Assembly (NCBI GenBank): GCA_025331435.1
Contig: JAIWNI010000036.1
Coordinates: forward strand, 202,149 to 266,148
Direction: 5' to 3'
DNA: 64,000 bases
Source: Choanephora cucurbitarum
Taxonomy: Eukaryota > Mucoromycota > Mucoromycetes > Mucorales > Choanephoraceae
The notes under the pieces are model-generated. The model saw only the letters and a list, made by a program, of their open reading frames with translations, was not told the origin of the DNA and ran no database searches. Shown here piece by piece: positions 24,831 to 34,521 of this stretch (position 1 is its first letter; each line of letters begins with the position of its first letter). The position numbers were made by a program, and so were the translations under genes.

Positions 24831-25530
24831 AGGGAAGACGGAAATTAAGCATATAGCAAGTGCTGGCTAAAAAGCGATGAAATGATATATAAGGCATTCA
24901 ATGTGCGTAGCTAACACATTGAAAGCATGATCAGACTTATCTTCATGGATTCTCCTTTTTCTCCAATACTGAAAATAGCTATATGACATGGTACATTATT
25001 ATAACAGGATGGTTGCATAGGCCTTATAAAATCAAGGTAGCAGCATTTAACAAAACAAGCAATGATTCTAGAGACTTCACTATCAGAAAAGACTAAATCA
25101 TGACTTGGATAAAGATAGTTCTGAGACATACACACAAAGGGCTTGTCTATCATTATCACACGATTTAAACTGATCTAACATCCAACGAAACAAGTGAACA
25201 AGTATGAAACAGTTAAGCCTGATATATTCAGATACTTTCCAAGACAAAACACATATCTTGATAAAGCATAAATAGCTTCTCGCCAAAATATACTTAGTTG
25301 AAAGCATGTCTCCACCTTATTCAAAGTGGAGGATGGAATCTGGCTACATTCATCTTTGAAGACGACCAACTATCCCAGTAGGAAAACTGCTCATACAGAT
25401 AAATCATAATAAAATGATTGATTGAAACCGAGATAGAAATAGTATATTAACACAACATGAACGTGCAGTAGAATTAGTTCCCTCTCTTTCTTTTTAATAA
25501 AAGTTTCGAGTTCCCTCTCATTGAATTTAT
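24831..25530. other. Decayed or noncoding stretch between gene fragments
   Basis: Several 60-80 codon minus-strand frames overlap here (24911-25369) but none shows a recognisable motif. If the inversion proposed in the findings is right, this is the remainder of the inverted segment. Confidence 0.3.
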
Positions 25531-25983
25531 TTGAGCCTGCAAATATCACAGACGCATTCACTCAATGACACACTCAAAAACACCAAGAATGGTCATGACA
25601 ATTTGAAATATCTGTTTAGTCAATACCGAAGTGCCTCTTTTGAGACCATGAAGAAGATTAATCTTTTCTTTTGCCAAATTATTGACAACAAAATTACTCT
25701 GATCAAATATGCTATAAAGTCCCGAACAACTTGGAAAGTTGTTGAATGCCGTTCGGCTACAGTACCACTGACTGTTGAAAACAGCCTTGAATACATGAGA
25801 GTTTTCGAGCTTTTTGCTTTTCTTATGGTAAGTATTCTAAAGCAGATATTTACATAAATTTGTCTAAAAACTTGCTAGTCCAATATCAAAGAACAACAAT
25901 CCATCTTCAAGCAGTTAAAGTTGGAAAATCTAAGTCTGATATCTGTACCAAACGATGAAACCGTAGCCTATTGCCTGCTGTAA
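25531..25983 (+). pseudogene. C-terminal fragment of the unknown lineage-specific family
   Basis: The open frame contains HSLNDTLKNTKNGHDNLKYL, SASFETMKKINLFFCQIID and WKVVECRSATVP, then VFELFAFLM. A GTAAGT donor at 25828 and an acceptor near 25879 join it in frame to SNIKEQQSIFKQLKLENLSL, with a stop at 25981-25983. Splicing and frame are preserved, so decay is recent or weak, but there is no plausible start codon or N-terminal half next to it. I read it as the displaced 3' end of the gene at 23068-24587 or of a paralogue. Confidence 0.45.
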
Positions 25984-26997
25984 ACCCTATGATTGTCAAT
26001 TTATCTTTGTCTTCGCAGAAAATTGTTTATGACCAATAAAAAGAATTTGATAGGGTTCATCTCTCCTTTTAATCAAGCTAACTCTCGAAAATGATTGCAA
26101 TTCGTTTTTTTTAGTTGATGCCATCTGTTTAACTTATCAATTAAAATATCAATTGACTGTGCTAACTAAAGTCAAGTTGTAGCTTTAAAGATAAAACTAC
26201 TTTTGAATACATCTTTCTCATAATAAGATCAGTTTATTTGTTGGACATGCTATTTAAGTTTTGCTGTCAACACTGAGTGAACGAGGGATTCGTTAAGATT
26301 TAGAGAAGCGGGGTTGCTTGAATTTGACTGCACTTTCATGATGCGATGATTTTGAACTGCTCATTCTAGTTGATGTAAACACAATTCAAGGTATGCCTAG
26401 TTTGACATGGTTCATCGATGAAGATCTCTTATGCATCACATCTATCTACGGATCTGTTGTTACAGTATGTAGTGCTTCTTGTAGCATGAGAGAAAGTACA
26501 ACATAGCTTATATGGCTCTGATAATCGCACAACTAAAAAAAACAAGTTTCTTTGTCAGCTCCACCAAGTCCTTTTTCCAACATTTGCCGAATCATACATC
26601 GCTACAAGCATCCAATCCAAAACTGCAAACAAATGGAGACTAGGCTCTGTCACAGCTTGTCTATGTATTGTCTCGGGGAAGGGGGAAAAGATATGACTAG
26701 CGCAAGCACATTAGCTTTGTCAAGAAAAAGAAAAAAAAACCGATCGAGATGATATTAGCAAGAACTTTAAGAATATTTTCGCAAGTATAATAGTATGAAA
26801 CACCCTCAGCTAAAAAAAAAAAGTGTCAAATATTTATTCTAGTATGCGTGTATTTTTCTTTAACGAACGGGAAGCTCCTGTTTAGATTAAGACTTCCCTC
26901 AATTGAGAGTAGACAATATGTGTAACAATACAAGTAGATCTGTCCAGTATCATCACTCTTGGCAAATGGCAACGGAAGCCGTTATCTCTGTACACTT

Positions 26998-27037
26998 GCT
27001 GGTGCATAGTATCGCTCTCACAACTGATGCCGCATCC
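26998..27037 (+). repeat. Diverged direct repeat, copy 1
   Basis: A 40-nt unit opening GCTGGTGCATAGTAT that recurs at 27512-27549 with three substitutions and a 2-nt indel. It is immediately followed, at about 27040-27072, by a 33-nt block that recurs at about 27371-27403. Confidence 0.7.
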
Positions 27038-27511
27038 CACGAATTGCCATCTTCATAACACAAAATACGCATATCATGTGCTTAGTGGAAATACACTCTA
27101 AGCTACTCTCATATACCATGACTTTCAATTGCTCGGGTTGAGCGACATGAACACAATCTGTAGACTAACAAGAGCTTGCATCAGGTCATATCGAAAGAAA
27201 CGGCCCTACAACTCGAGCTATATATGTATATATAGGTCAAGAGAGAGAGAGAGAGAGAGAAAAAAAAGAAAAGTTAGCCATCGTACTAAACAGCACTTGC
27301 AGTCGTCCATCACTTACCTTGCTACTGGCGCACGACAATAGGTAGCATTACCATGCAACTGCAGCTTACTCGGGTTGCTATCCCCATAACAAAAAGTACG
27401 TATACTCTAAGCTTAGAGCAAGCAGCAAGCAGCAGACGCTTACTTTCGTCTTTAGATTTCGACTTGGCTCGCGTTCCTACTATCTAAAGATAGTCCGTAA
27501 GCCTTACAACT

Positions 27512-27549
27512 GCTGGTGCATAGTATTGCTCTCAACTGATGTCGAATCC
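27512..27549 (+). repeat. Diverged direct repeat, copy 2
   Basis: Second copy of the unit at 26998-27037. The accompanying 33-nt block (27371-27403, containing CCATAACAAAAAGTACG) lies upstream of this copy rather than downstream, so the two blocks alternate as in a decayed tandem array. Confidence 0.7.
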
Positions 27550-27733
27550 TAGTACATTTACAATATTTTACAAAGATAATGTTTTGGACAATCAAAAAAT
27601 CAATCATCTTCTTTCTTCATCATTACTCAAATAAACCTTTTGTTGTCCATCTAAAACTACTCAAATCTCAAAATACCTAAAACTACAAATACTACAAAGC
27701 GTGGTGCTTACAACGAGCGCAAAGACAAAAAAT

Positions 27734-28316
27734 ATGGATGGGTTTTCTATCAATCGCGCTGGTCATTCTCAGCGTGAAATAGCTGGGCTTGTCGAACTAC
27801 CTCTTTCAATTGTGAACAGTATCATTGTTCGTATCAATAAAACTAACTCACCTATGCCTCGCGGCTCTTCCGGAGCACCTATGAAAGTCGATGAAAGAGA
27901 TCTGAAACACTTATGGTGGCAAAAAGAAATTATAGAAAGAGGTATTGCTGAAGCCAGTGATCTGCTTTTGGGTCAAAGCCTGCGTCACTCGCAAAACCTA
28001 GACTAACTAATAATGTTCATTCATAGCTGCTGGAGCATACATAATTCCCTGCATTGCTGAAATAGTAACCACTTTACGAAACAGTGAAGCTTTGAGAGGG
28101 TTCGAGTCGCAAGTTCAAGCAACTGCCTTCTCATATATAATTAAGGCTTTGCGTGTTCAAGAGTAAGTTGCAGAATAGATGACTAGTATTACGTTGTAAC
28201 ATTTGTAGTTTTGCAGTTTTGATTACGGAATTATTGAACCTTGCTGGATAAAACTAGAGGAATACATGAAACGACAGGCAAAGGCAACTAATTCAAGCTT
28301 GATATTTGTATACTAA
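27734..28316 (+). CDS. Chimeric protein: Tc1/mariner-like helix-turn-helix joined to an unknown domain
   Basis: Exon 1 opens MDGFSINRAGHSQREIAGL and continues LPLSIVNSIIVRINKTN and GAPMKVDERDLKHL. This is the N-terminal helix-turn-helix layout of Tc1/mariner transposases (residues about 8-60). Instead of the second DNA-binding half and DDE/D domain, it continues WWQKEIIERGIAEASDLLL. A donor at 27979, a CTAAC branch and a TAG acceptor ending at 28026 then lead in phase to AAGAYIIPCIAEIVTTL. A second intron (GTAAGT donor near 28165) joins KALRVQ to DFDYGIIEPCW, and the frame stops at 28314-28316. I do not recognise the downstream domain. Both junctions keep frame, which favours an expressed host gene over a random relic, but transcription is not shown. 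No intact transposase catalytic domain is present. Confidence 0.45.
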
Positions 28317-29172
28317 AATATGTAACTGCAAAGAAGAGAGGTGCTACAACACCCGAAAATCAAACCTCTTTGAAGGTACAATGTAAACCGCATAAAACGT
28401 TGTTAAATATATATAGGGGCAAATTAGGACATTATAATTGTTGATGTGGCAAAAGTAGTTTAATTTCTTCCAATCCTGCCAAGAGCTGACTTGGCATATT
28501 CGTCATGTAGATGTGCTTTTGAATTAACCTAATCAGACAACTGATTACTTTTGGTGTCTTATTTTGATAAAGGATGAGCTTATGATCCTTTGTCATTGCA
28601 CTAATACAAAAAAGAAAAGCTCTTTTGATATTGTCTAAGAATGAGTCGATACTAGAAGTAGTTGTATATGCTCGTTTACTCTCTCTCTCTCTTAGTGAAA
28701 AGAGAAAGAAACAATAAATCTGTTGTCAACAAACCTATACCCTTTTAGTATAGCCAGATAGAATTTACTCGCTGAGAAAGTTATTTGATTTGGATAACAT
28801 GAATGAATCTATCAATTCATGCACAAATACTCCTTTTTTTTTTTGTCATAGTAGTCGTCTTATTCGAGAGTGTCGATATTTTTTGAGAAATGGTACTTGT
28901 CTTCTATTGAATCAAGCGACTGCTGTACCTGATAATTAGGATACAAGTAAAGTAAACAATGCAATGAAGGAGAAAATAGCTTGATAATTGTTGAACAGAG
29001 CTACTGTTTGTACTAGGCGTATGACAATCAAAAGCTTATGTTTATTTGTTTGTACAAACAAACAATAAGAAGGATGGGGATGTATCTCAATGACAACCAA
29101 TGCCTCAATCGATTAAAATGTTGAAGTCATATTGATAAATGATCATAAACAGCCTAGTCTTTTTTTTTTCTC
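28317..29172. other. Intergenic region
   Basis: Nothing recognisable in either strand. Short pyrimidine repeats (CTCTCTCTCTCTCT near 28680) and T-runs are the only structure. Confidence 0.4.
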
Positions 29173-29511
29173 TCAATTGTTTTTTGTTTCGATTTCAATC
29201 GCATAGGAAATCTTTTGTGATCCACATCTTAACTGAGCAGCACTCCAACACAGACGCAAAGTACTTCTATGCTGATTCGTTGCTTTTACTTGACCTTCAT
29301 CACTAAATAGCCAAGGTGTCTTTTTTCTGTTTAAAACGTATGAGCTATGCTCAAGCGTAGTTGCGTTAGTATCTTTCTTAGCGATGCAGAAGAAATCAAC
29401 AATATAGGGTCTTCTTGGTATGCTTCCTTGCATCTGGCCTAGCAAATGCTTACGCCAAAAAATTCTCAGGATGATTGTAGCCGTTTTCCCTAAAAAAAAA
29501 GCAGCTGCCAT
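29173..29511 (-). other. Minus-strand open frame of unknown nature
   Basis: A 112-codon frame (MAAAFFLGKTATII..., then IPRRPYIVDFFC and a basic tail). It is longer than its surroundings and mixed in composition, but I recognise no family. PRRPYIVDFFCIAKK hints at decayed coding sequence. It may belong with the other minus-strand remnants up to 31.3 kb. Confidence 0.25.
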
Positions 29512-29598
29512 GAAGAGCTAGCAGTTTGTTCAACTCAAGAAATGCTTGAATCCATGTTCAATTCCATAGATAGATTTGAGTGTACTATATAACTCAAA

Positions 29599-30011
29599 TT
29601 AAAACCACATATACCAAGATAGGCTTTGAGATTGAATGATGTAACTCGTAATAATACTGACTGCTTCATCTTGCGATGATAACATCAACAGTATCCACAT
29701 AAAGTTACAAAAAGACAATATCATTAACGAAGCGGCTCTTTTATATAAGGCTTTGAGATTGCTCTTTCTGCCTTTACCTCTAAAACAAGCTTTGTGGGAA
29801 CACTTTGTTTCAAAGCACAACTTCTCAGTAGACTCGATGATATCACTTTCCGTTTGAAGTTGTGATGAAGCTTTTCCAGGCAGATAAGTTTTGCTCGCAG
29901 ACAAATGTACATAGACAAAAGCCAAAAATTGTTGTCTTTATGCAAACTCAAAGACATTTTTATTCCAATCAAGATAAGGGATTCTTTGCATAGATCATGC
30001 AGCTCACACAT
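29599..30011 (-). pseudogene. Frameshifted remnant of an unknown protein
   Basis: Two overlapping minus-strand frames, 29724-30011 and 29599-29925, appear to be parts of one sequence. The first reads LHDLCKESLILIGIKMSLSL and DNNFWLLSMYICLRAK; the second carries on from the same region. The first frame looks like real protein sequence (a charged helix followed by an FWLLSMYIC strand), and a frameshift near 29880 separates the two. No domain is recognised. Confidence 0.3.
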
Positions 30012-30439
30012 CGCTCTTCAATCACTGTCGAAAAACTACATACATAGCTATTCTTATAGTGTACGAATATTTTCCATTAATGTACAAAAAAAAAGTGATT
30101 GTAGACCAACATCAAGGTAATATGCGCTCATTCTGTTTAAGAAACTAAATGAAGCGCTGCCAGATATTCATAATAACAAACTTGACAAATCAATCAAGCG
30201 CAATTGAATTTTATGCGTAATTTGAACCTACCTAATACGTAATTAGAGAGAGTGAATGTAAAGAAAACTCTATAGTGACAGCTGAAACGGTGTCGGATAC
30301 TTTGAGTATCAAGAAAAAACGTATATCATATTAGAAAGAGATTGATTTATTTCCTTTATTTTAAGGTCCTTACTTTCACCAAACGAAATCAATCGTATAA
30401 TGGACTTCATCTACAGTCCTTGGTCTTTTTGATATCTTG

Positions 30440-31310
30440 CGAATGCAGCTGACCTCTATTTAAGAAAATATCTCGCTAAGATATTTCTAATGTTAGCAGC
30501 AGCGTTCATATCTCTATTCCAGAACCGTGTTGAAGAATTAAGATGATAATAAATTAAGGAGAAATTTGAAGATGACTTGCCAAAACGTTATTGTTATTCA
30601 CTAGGCACTGGGCACATAGCTTCAAGGACAAATAGTGCGGTTGTCAATTATGCATAATTATATTAGAAACCGAAAGTCTATCTAGAATAAACAACTATCT
30701 GTCTGGTGTTCTTTAGTCGGGACATTGTCTCGTTCTCTGCAATACCTGGCTCTTCTCATCACAATACTTCACAGCATCACGAAATTCAAGCGTGTTGTCA
30801 TCAACGCTTCCAAAACACTTTGTCTTTTTACGATGATTATAGACGTAAAGCTAACTGTATACCTCAATTCTTCTCAAGTCAAAGATTGTACTCCAGAGAT
30901 TTCTTTTGTCTGTTTGCCTAGAATAAAGAAGTTGGAAATCAATTTGAGGTATTAATGTACTATTGCAGATGAACGAGCCAGAACAGGCAGATTGTTCGCA
31001 TAAGCCTTCTTGAAGAAGCAATGTAAAATGAGCACACCATTTAGAGGCACATGGACAATTGTATGGCTATCCTTAAGTATTAGACTCCATAGATTGATTG
31101 AAAGATTTGGAATCTAAGAAGTGACTTACAAGAGACGAAGATACTTTGAAGGGACGAGGAGCAGCATTTTTATAATTAAATACATCCTCATAATTTGCAT
31201 TTGGAAAATCAGTCTGATAGTCTAAACAGACAGCATCGTACAGTTGATCCAAACCAACAACGTCTACTTGAAAAACACTACGTTCTTTCGCATTTCAGAT
31301 ATATATCATG
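30440..31310 (-). pseudogene. Decayed gene ending in a TnpB/Fanzor-like zinc-ribbon and RuvC-III signature
   Basis: Read on the minus strand from 31310 down, protein-like blocks appear in different frames separated by stops. They are VFQVDVVGLDQLYDAVCLD and NYKNAAPRPFKVSSSLVSHF (about 31130-31300), CPCASKWCAHFT (about 31025-31065) and FFKKAYANNLPVLARSSA (about 30965-31020). A CAQC pair (about 30615) is followed by STRFWNRDMNAAANIRNIL (about 30470-30530). The last block resembles the C-terminal RuvC-III motif of OrfB/TnpB and eukaryotic Fanzor nucleases (xRDxNAAxNI), which lies just after a CxxC zinc ribbon. At least three stops or frameshifts break it. Whether all blocks belong to one gene is inferred from order and strand. 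Confidence 0.4.
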
Positions 31311-31878
31311 AACAAAAGTAATTCTTGATGCTAGAAAAAACTCTTACAATCGGCATAACAGATGTTTTGCTTGATGTCGCTATTACAAGTTCAAGTAGGC
31401 TTAACCTTAACATGACTCATATATGTTTTTTGAGGAACAAGGTTGTTCGTTTTGAATCGTTTCGAGGTACTTTAAGGCCTCTTTTTCTCAAAAAGAAAAA
31501 CTAAAATCATTGCAATAATTAGCATCAATACACACTCTAAAGTGATCAAGTGAAGTCCCTCTACAGTACTTGTTGACCCTTCTCTCTAGAGCTTTACCCT
31601 CAGGGTGTTGTACTTTAGAGTAGTTCATGCTGGAATAAAGAAATCAGGATGCCACAGCTCAAACCAAAGTAGCTTGAGGGTCCTTATTAAAACTCCGGAA
31701 CAATCCAAAAATCTGCCTTACAACTGAGACTTTTGTGACTACGCCTTGTCCGATTTTTTTAGCTCTAATTGTTGGTCCCATCTGCCTGCCAAATTGTCAG
31801 TCTACTAGGCTAGCTTAGTTTTTTTTTTTTTACTCTCTCTTTTTTTTTTCTTCTTCTCTTGTGTATTCAAATAACAAT
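31311..31878. other. Intergenic region upstream of TOM40
   Basis: No gene seen. The last 55 bp is a T/CT-rich tract (TTTTTTTTTTTTACTCTCTC) before the TOM40 start codon. Confidence 0.45.
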
Positions 31879-33136
31879 ATGGCCACACCTGAAGTAGCTA
31901 CCACCGCACCAGCAGCACCCAGATATTTCTCTCCTCTTTCTGGACCTTTCGGTCTTAACAAGGACCAAAAGCCCTCGGGATCTCCTTGGAATCCTCTTCA
32001 GTGGCCAGCCTGGTTCACTTACCAAAAGAGCCGCCTTAACTTACCTAGCCCCGGAAAGTTCGAAAGACTTCACGCCGAAGCAACAAAGGGTACGATAGAC
32101 AATCATACGCGCGTATTCGATATAATGGGGCTCATTGTTTAATTATTATTCTTATAGACACATTTACCACCAACTATCTTTTCGATGGTGCCCAAGCAAA
32201 CATTGTCAAAGAACTCTCCGCCAACTTCCATGTTCAACACCAATTCTCTTTGGGTTCTCAAGTCATGCCTCCTATGTACAACTTCATGTCTGGTTATATG
32301 ACTGAAAGAGTAGGTTTCTTTCTTTTTTTGAATTTGTGTTGATGTACTTATGGTTTTTTTTATAGACTATGTTGCAGGGTACCATGGATAATGATACCAA
32401 TTTGAACGGTGTCTTGAGACATGCCTGGTCTCCTTTCTCTGTCACAAAGGTGGTTGCACAGGTAAGGAACGAAAGAGAGAAAAAGAGAAGGAAGTTGTTG
32501 TTCTGACGATAATTGCCATTCAAGTTCACTCATATGCCTGGCCATTCTATGGTCCAACTTGATCAAGAATTCAATGGATCAGATTACTCTGTCAACTTGA
32601 AGGCCATGAACCCTAACCCCTTAGAATTCACAGGTCTCTACATGGCCTCTTACCTTCAATCTGTCACTCAACAATTGGCCATTGGTTCTGAAATTGTTTT
32701 GCAGCGCCCTACCCCCGATATGGAAGAGACTGCCATGTCACTTGTTGGTAAATACACTGGAAAGGATTACATTGCTACTGCACAATTCCAAGGTGCTGGC
32801 GCGATACAAGCCAGTTACTATCAACGCATTAATGAAAAGGTTGATTTTGGTGTTGAACTTAACTTGATGGTACAAGGTGGCCGTAGAGAAGCTGTTGCTA
32901 CTGTTGGTGGTAAGTTTGACTTTAGACAAGCTACTTTCAGAGGTCAAATCGATACTACGGGTAAGGTCTCTGCTGTCTTGGAAGAAAAGATGGCCCCTGG
33001 TTTCTCTTTCCTTATTAGTGGTGACTTGGATCACATGAAGGTAAGTTGTGAAATCATTACATCCTCTTTGCTTCACTAAAAAAAAAACTTTTAGGGTCAA
33101 AGCAAGTTTGGTGTTGGTATTATGCTCTCTGCTTAG
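31879..33136 (+). CDS. TOM40: Mitochondrial import receptor subunit TOM40
   Basis: The beta-barrel channel of the outer-membrane TOM complex (eukaryotic porin family), through which nuclear-encoded mitochondrial proteins pass. After an Ala/Pro-rich N-terminal segment, family features follow in order: GKFERLHAEATKDTF, FDGAQANIVKELSANFHVQH, SWSP-like RHAWSPFSVTKVVAQF, and DYSVNLKAMNPNP. Next are SYLQSVTQQLAIGSE and RQATFRGQIDTTGKVSAVLE, and the barrel closes with GQSKFGVGIMLSA. Five short introns are present. The start at 31879 gives MATPEVATTAP and about 330 residues, typical of fungal Tom40. The stop is TAG at 33134-33136. A DIRS element begins 22 bp after it, so the original 3' UTR is displaced by 4.4 kb. 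Confidence 0.93.
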
Positions 33137-33188
33137 ATTCAAAATTTATAATATATGTAATACCGACGTTGATGAGACGAAGACTGAA

Positions 33189-33276
33189 AATGTGGTACAT
33201 GCTCTCTGAGCCACGCTTTATTTTCCTTTAAATATAATAAAAAAAATAATAAATACCCTTTTCCCTTATATCTTTC
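33189..33276. repeat. DIRS left inverted terminal repeat
   Basis: 88 bp from AATGTGGTACATGCTCTC to CCCTTATATCTTTC, the exact reverse complement of 37432-37519 by eye. The outer 30 bp (33159-33188) is unique to this end and is matched by the left half of the internal complementary region. Confidence 0.93.
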
Positions 33277-33369
33277 GTGCTAAGCACTTCAATTCAATTT
33301 TTTTTTTTTTTTTTTTTTTTGAGGGGAGGGTAAACTAAGTAATAATAAAAAATAACAATATAAGAGTCA

Positions 33370-34521
33370 CTAGAAGAAACGAGACCAGAAAGAGGGGCGG
33401 GTGTGTACCACATTTTCAGTCTTCGTCTCATCAACGTCGGTATTGCTTGTCGTACCTAAAGCAATCCTTGTTGACTCGACTCCAACTTCCAATGTGGTAT
33501 TGTTCTCCGTAGAAAAAATTGAATTTGCAATCTGAGTACTTGAAGCCTGTTGGGTGATCGGTTTGTAGTAGTGCTTTTCAAACGTGTTGGAATGAAGGCT
33601 CCAGTTTGCATGTTGTTTTACGGCATCCACCGAAGAACCTTTTTCAACCGCTTTTGTGCTAGAGGCCGAGCGAACAGAATGTGGTTTGTAAGTCCTGGTA
33701 TCTATGCCAGCTTTTTGCATCGAGGTCTTGATCCATGAGGACAGAGTGGAAGGACGGATGGAATTGACCTGTTCTATATCTTCAATGTGTGCTAGAAAGT
33801 AAGTGTGATCCGCTGGTAGCCGGACTCGAAGAGGTTTTGATTTCTCTGTAAATAGGTATGCAGTTCTCACCGGACAGAGTTCTTCAACTTCTATCAACCC
33901 TAGCGTACAGGTTTTCACCTGAGTTTCCTTTGCTTCTCGAAAATGAAGTGTCAAGGAAATCGGCTTGTCTTGGGACCAATCAAATAAAACATCTCTGAAT
34001 TGAAGTCGTCCGACATCAGATCTAGGACGAGCCATTGTTGAGAGGCAGACTAAGAGGACTGTCTTCTGCTGAAGATCGTACAAGGAGAGGTTTTCAGATG
34101 AGGCATAGTTGGCCAGGATGTAGGACACCATAATGTCTGTATCCCAAGTTCTTAGTTGTGCGGTAGAGGGTATTCGGACTTCTTGAAGTTTCTTAGACCT
34201 GAAAAATTCTTGGATCAAATCAACTTCTGCAATTGGAGTTTTATCAGGGTGTAGGGATCGGAACACGGATGCAATAGAAGAACGGAAACCATTCAACGTG
34301 GAGTAGGCGTATGATCGGTTATCTGTGAGAAATTGGAGAACAGCTAGAGTATTGTATTCTTTGGGATCTATTTGGGGAGCTTGTTGACTACACCAAGTCA
34401 CCCATTTATTCCAGTACATGTTGTAGTGTTTGTTTGTTGTATTTCTTCTGCTATGCTCTAAAAATCGTGCTGATGTCTCATTGATACCTTGTTCCTTACG
34501 CTTTTCCCGGATAGTTTCCAT
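33370..34521 (-). CDS. DIRS tyrosine recombinase
   Basis: The integrase of the element, related to phage-type tyrosine recombinases rather than DDE integrases. An N-terminal SAM-like core-binding domain (YWNKWVTWCSQQ, TLAVLQFLTDNRSYAYSTLN) is followed by the catalytic domain. Catalytic candidates are Arg in STMARPRSDVGRL, the HxxR box in PHSVRSASS, and His/Trp plus Tyr in KQHANWSLHSNTFEKHYY. I start it at the ATG at 34521 (METIREKRKEQG), which overlaps the end of RT by 64 nt and gives 383 residues. The frame is in fact open back to an ATG at 37389. The last 45 residues are encoded by the internal complementary region, so the DNA end structure also dictates the C-terminus. Confidence 0.9.
   Translation of the reverse strand: METIREKRKEQGINETSARFLEHSRRNTTNKHYNMYWNKWVTWCSQQAPQIDPKEYNTLAVLQFLTDNRSYAYSTLNGFRSSIASVFRSLHPDKTPIAEVDLIQEFFRSKKLQEVRIPSTAQLRTWDTDIMVSYILANYASSENLSLYDLQQKTVLLVCLSTMARPRSDVGRLQFRDVLFDWSQDKPISLTLHFREAKETQVKTCTLGLIEVEELCPVRTAYLFTEKSKPLRVRLPADHTYFLAHIEDIEQVNSIRPSTLSSWIKTSMQKAGIDTRTYKPHSVRSASSTKAVEKGSSVDAVKQHANWSLHSNTFEKHYYKPITQQASSTQIANSIFSTENNTTLEVGVESTRIALGTTSNTDVDETKTENVVHTRPSFWSRFF
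33405..33499. repeat. DIRS internal complementary region
   Basis: 95 bp in two halves. The half from GTACCACATTTTCAGTC to CAACGTCGGTATT is the reverse complement of the left outer end (from 33159). The half from GCTTGTCGTACCTAAAGC to CAACTTCCAATGTGGTA is the reverse complement of the right outer end (to 37568). At the joint the two share the AAT trinucleotide. In DIRS elements this region is thought to template circularisation of the cDNA. Confidence 0.92.

Larger units (their letters stand above)
25984..27733. other. Intergenic, repeat-bearing region
   Basis: No gene supported. A 66-codon frame at 26552-26752 has no recognisable features. The region contains two diverged copies of a repeat pair (listed separately), a short (GA)n run at about 27240-27260, and a TATATGTATATATA stretch just before it. 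CT-rich DNA at 27590-27650 may be the leader of the following gene. Confidence 0.4.

Noticed and set aside
28098..28109. GGTTCGAGTCG, similar to a tRNA B box
   Set aside because: No A box, acceptor stem or anticodon arm can be drawn around it. It also falls inside the coding exon of the chimeric gene.
30706..30955. Plus-strand frames of 71-76 codons (for example ending RIKKLEINLRY)
   Set aside because: They overlap the minus-strand relic, which has stronger motif evidence. I could not decide on any plus-strand function.
33300..33321. Long T-run near the DIRS left repeat as a poly(A) tail of a LINE or processed copy
   Set aside because: It lies inside the element between the inverted repeat and the recombinase stop. 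The ends are fully explained by DIRS structure.
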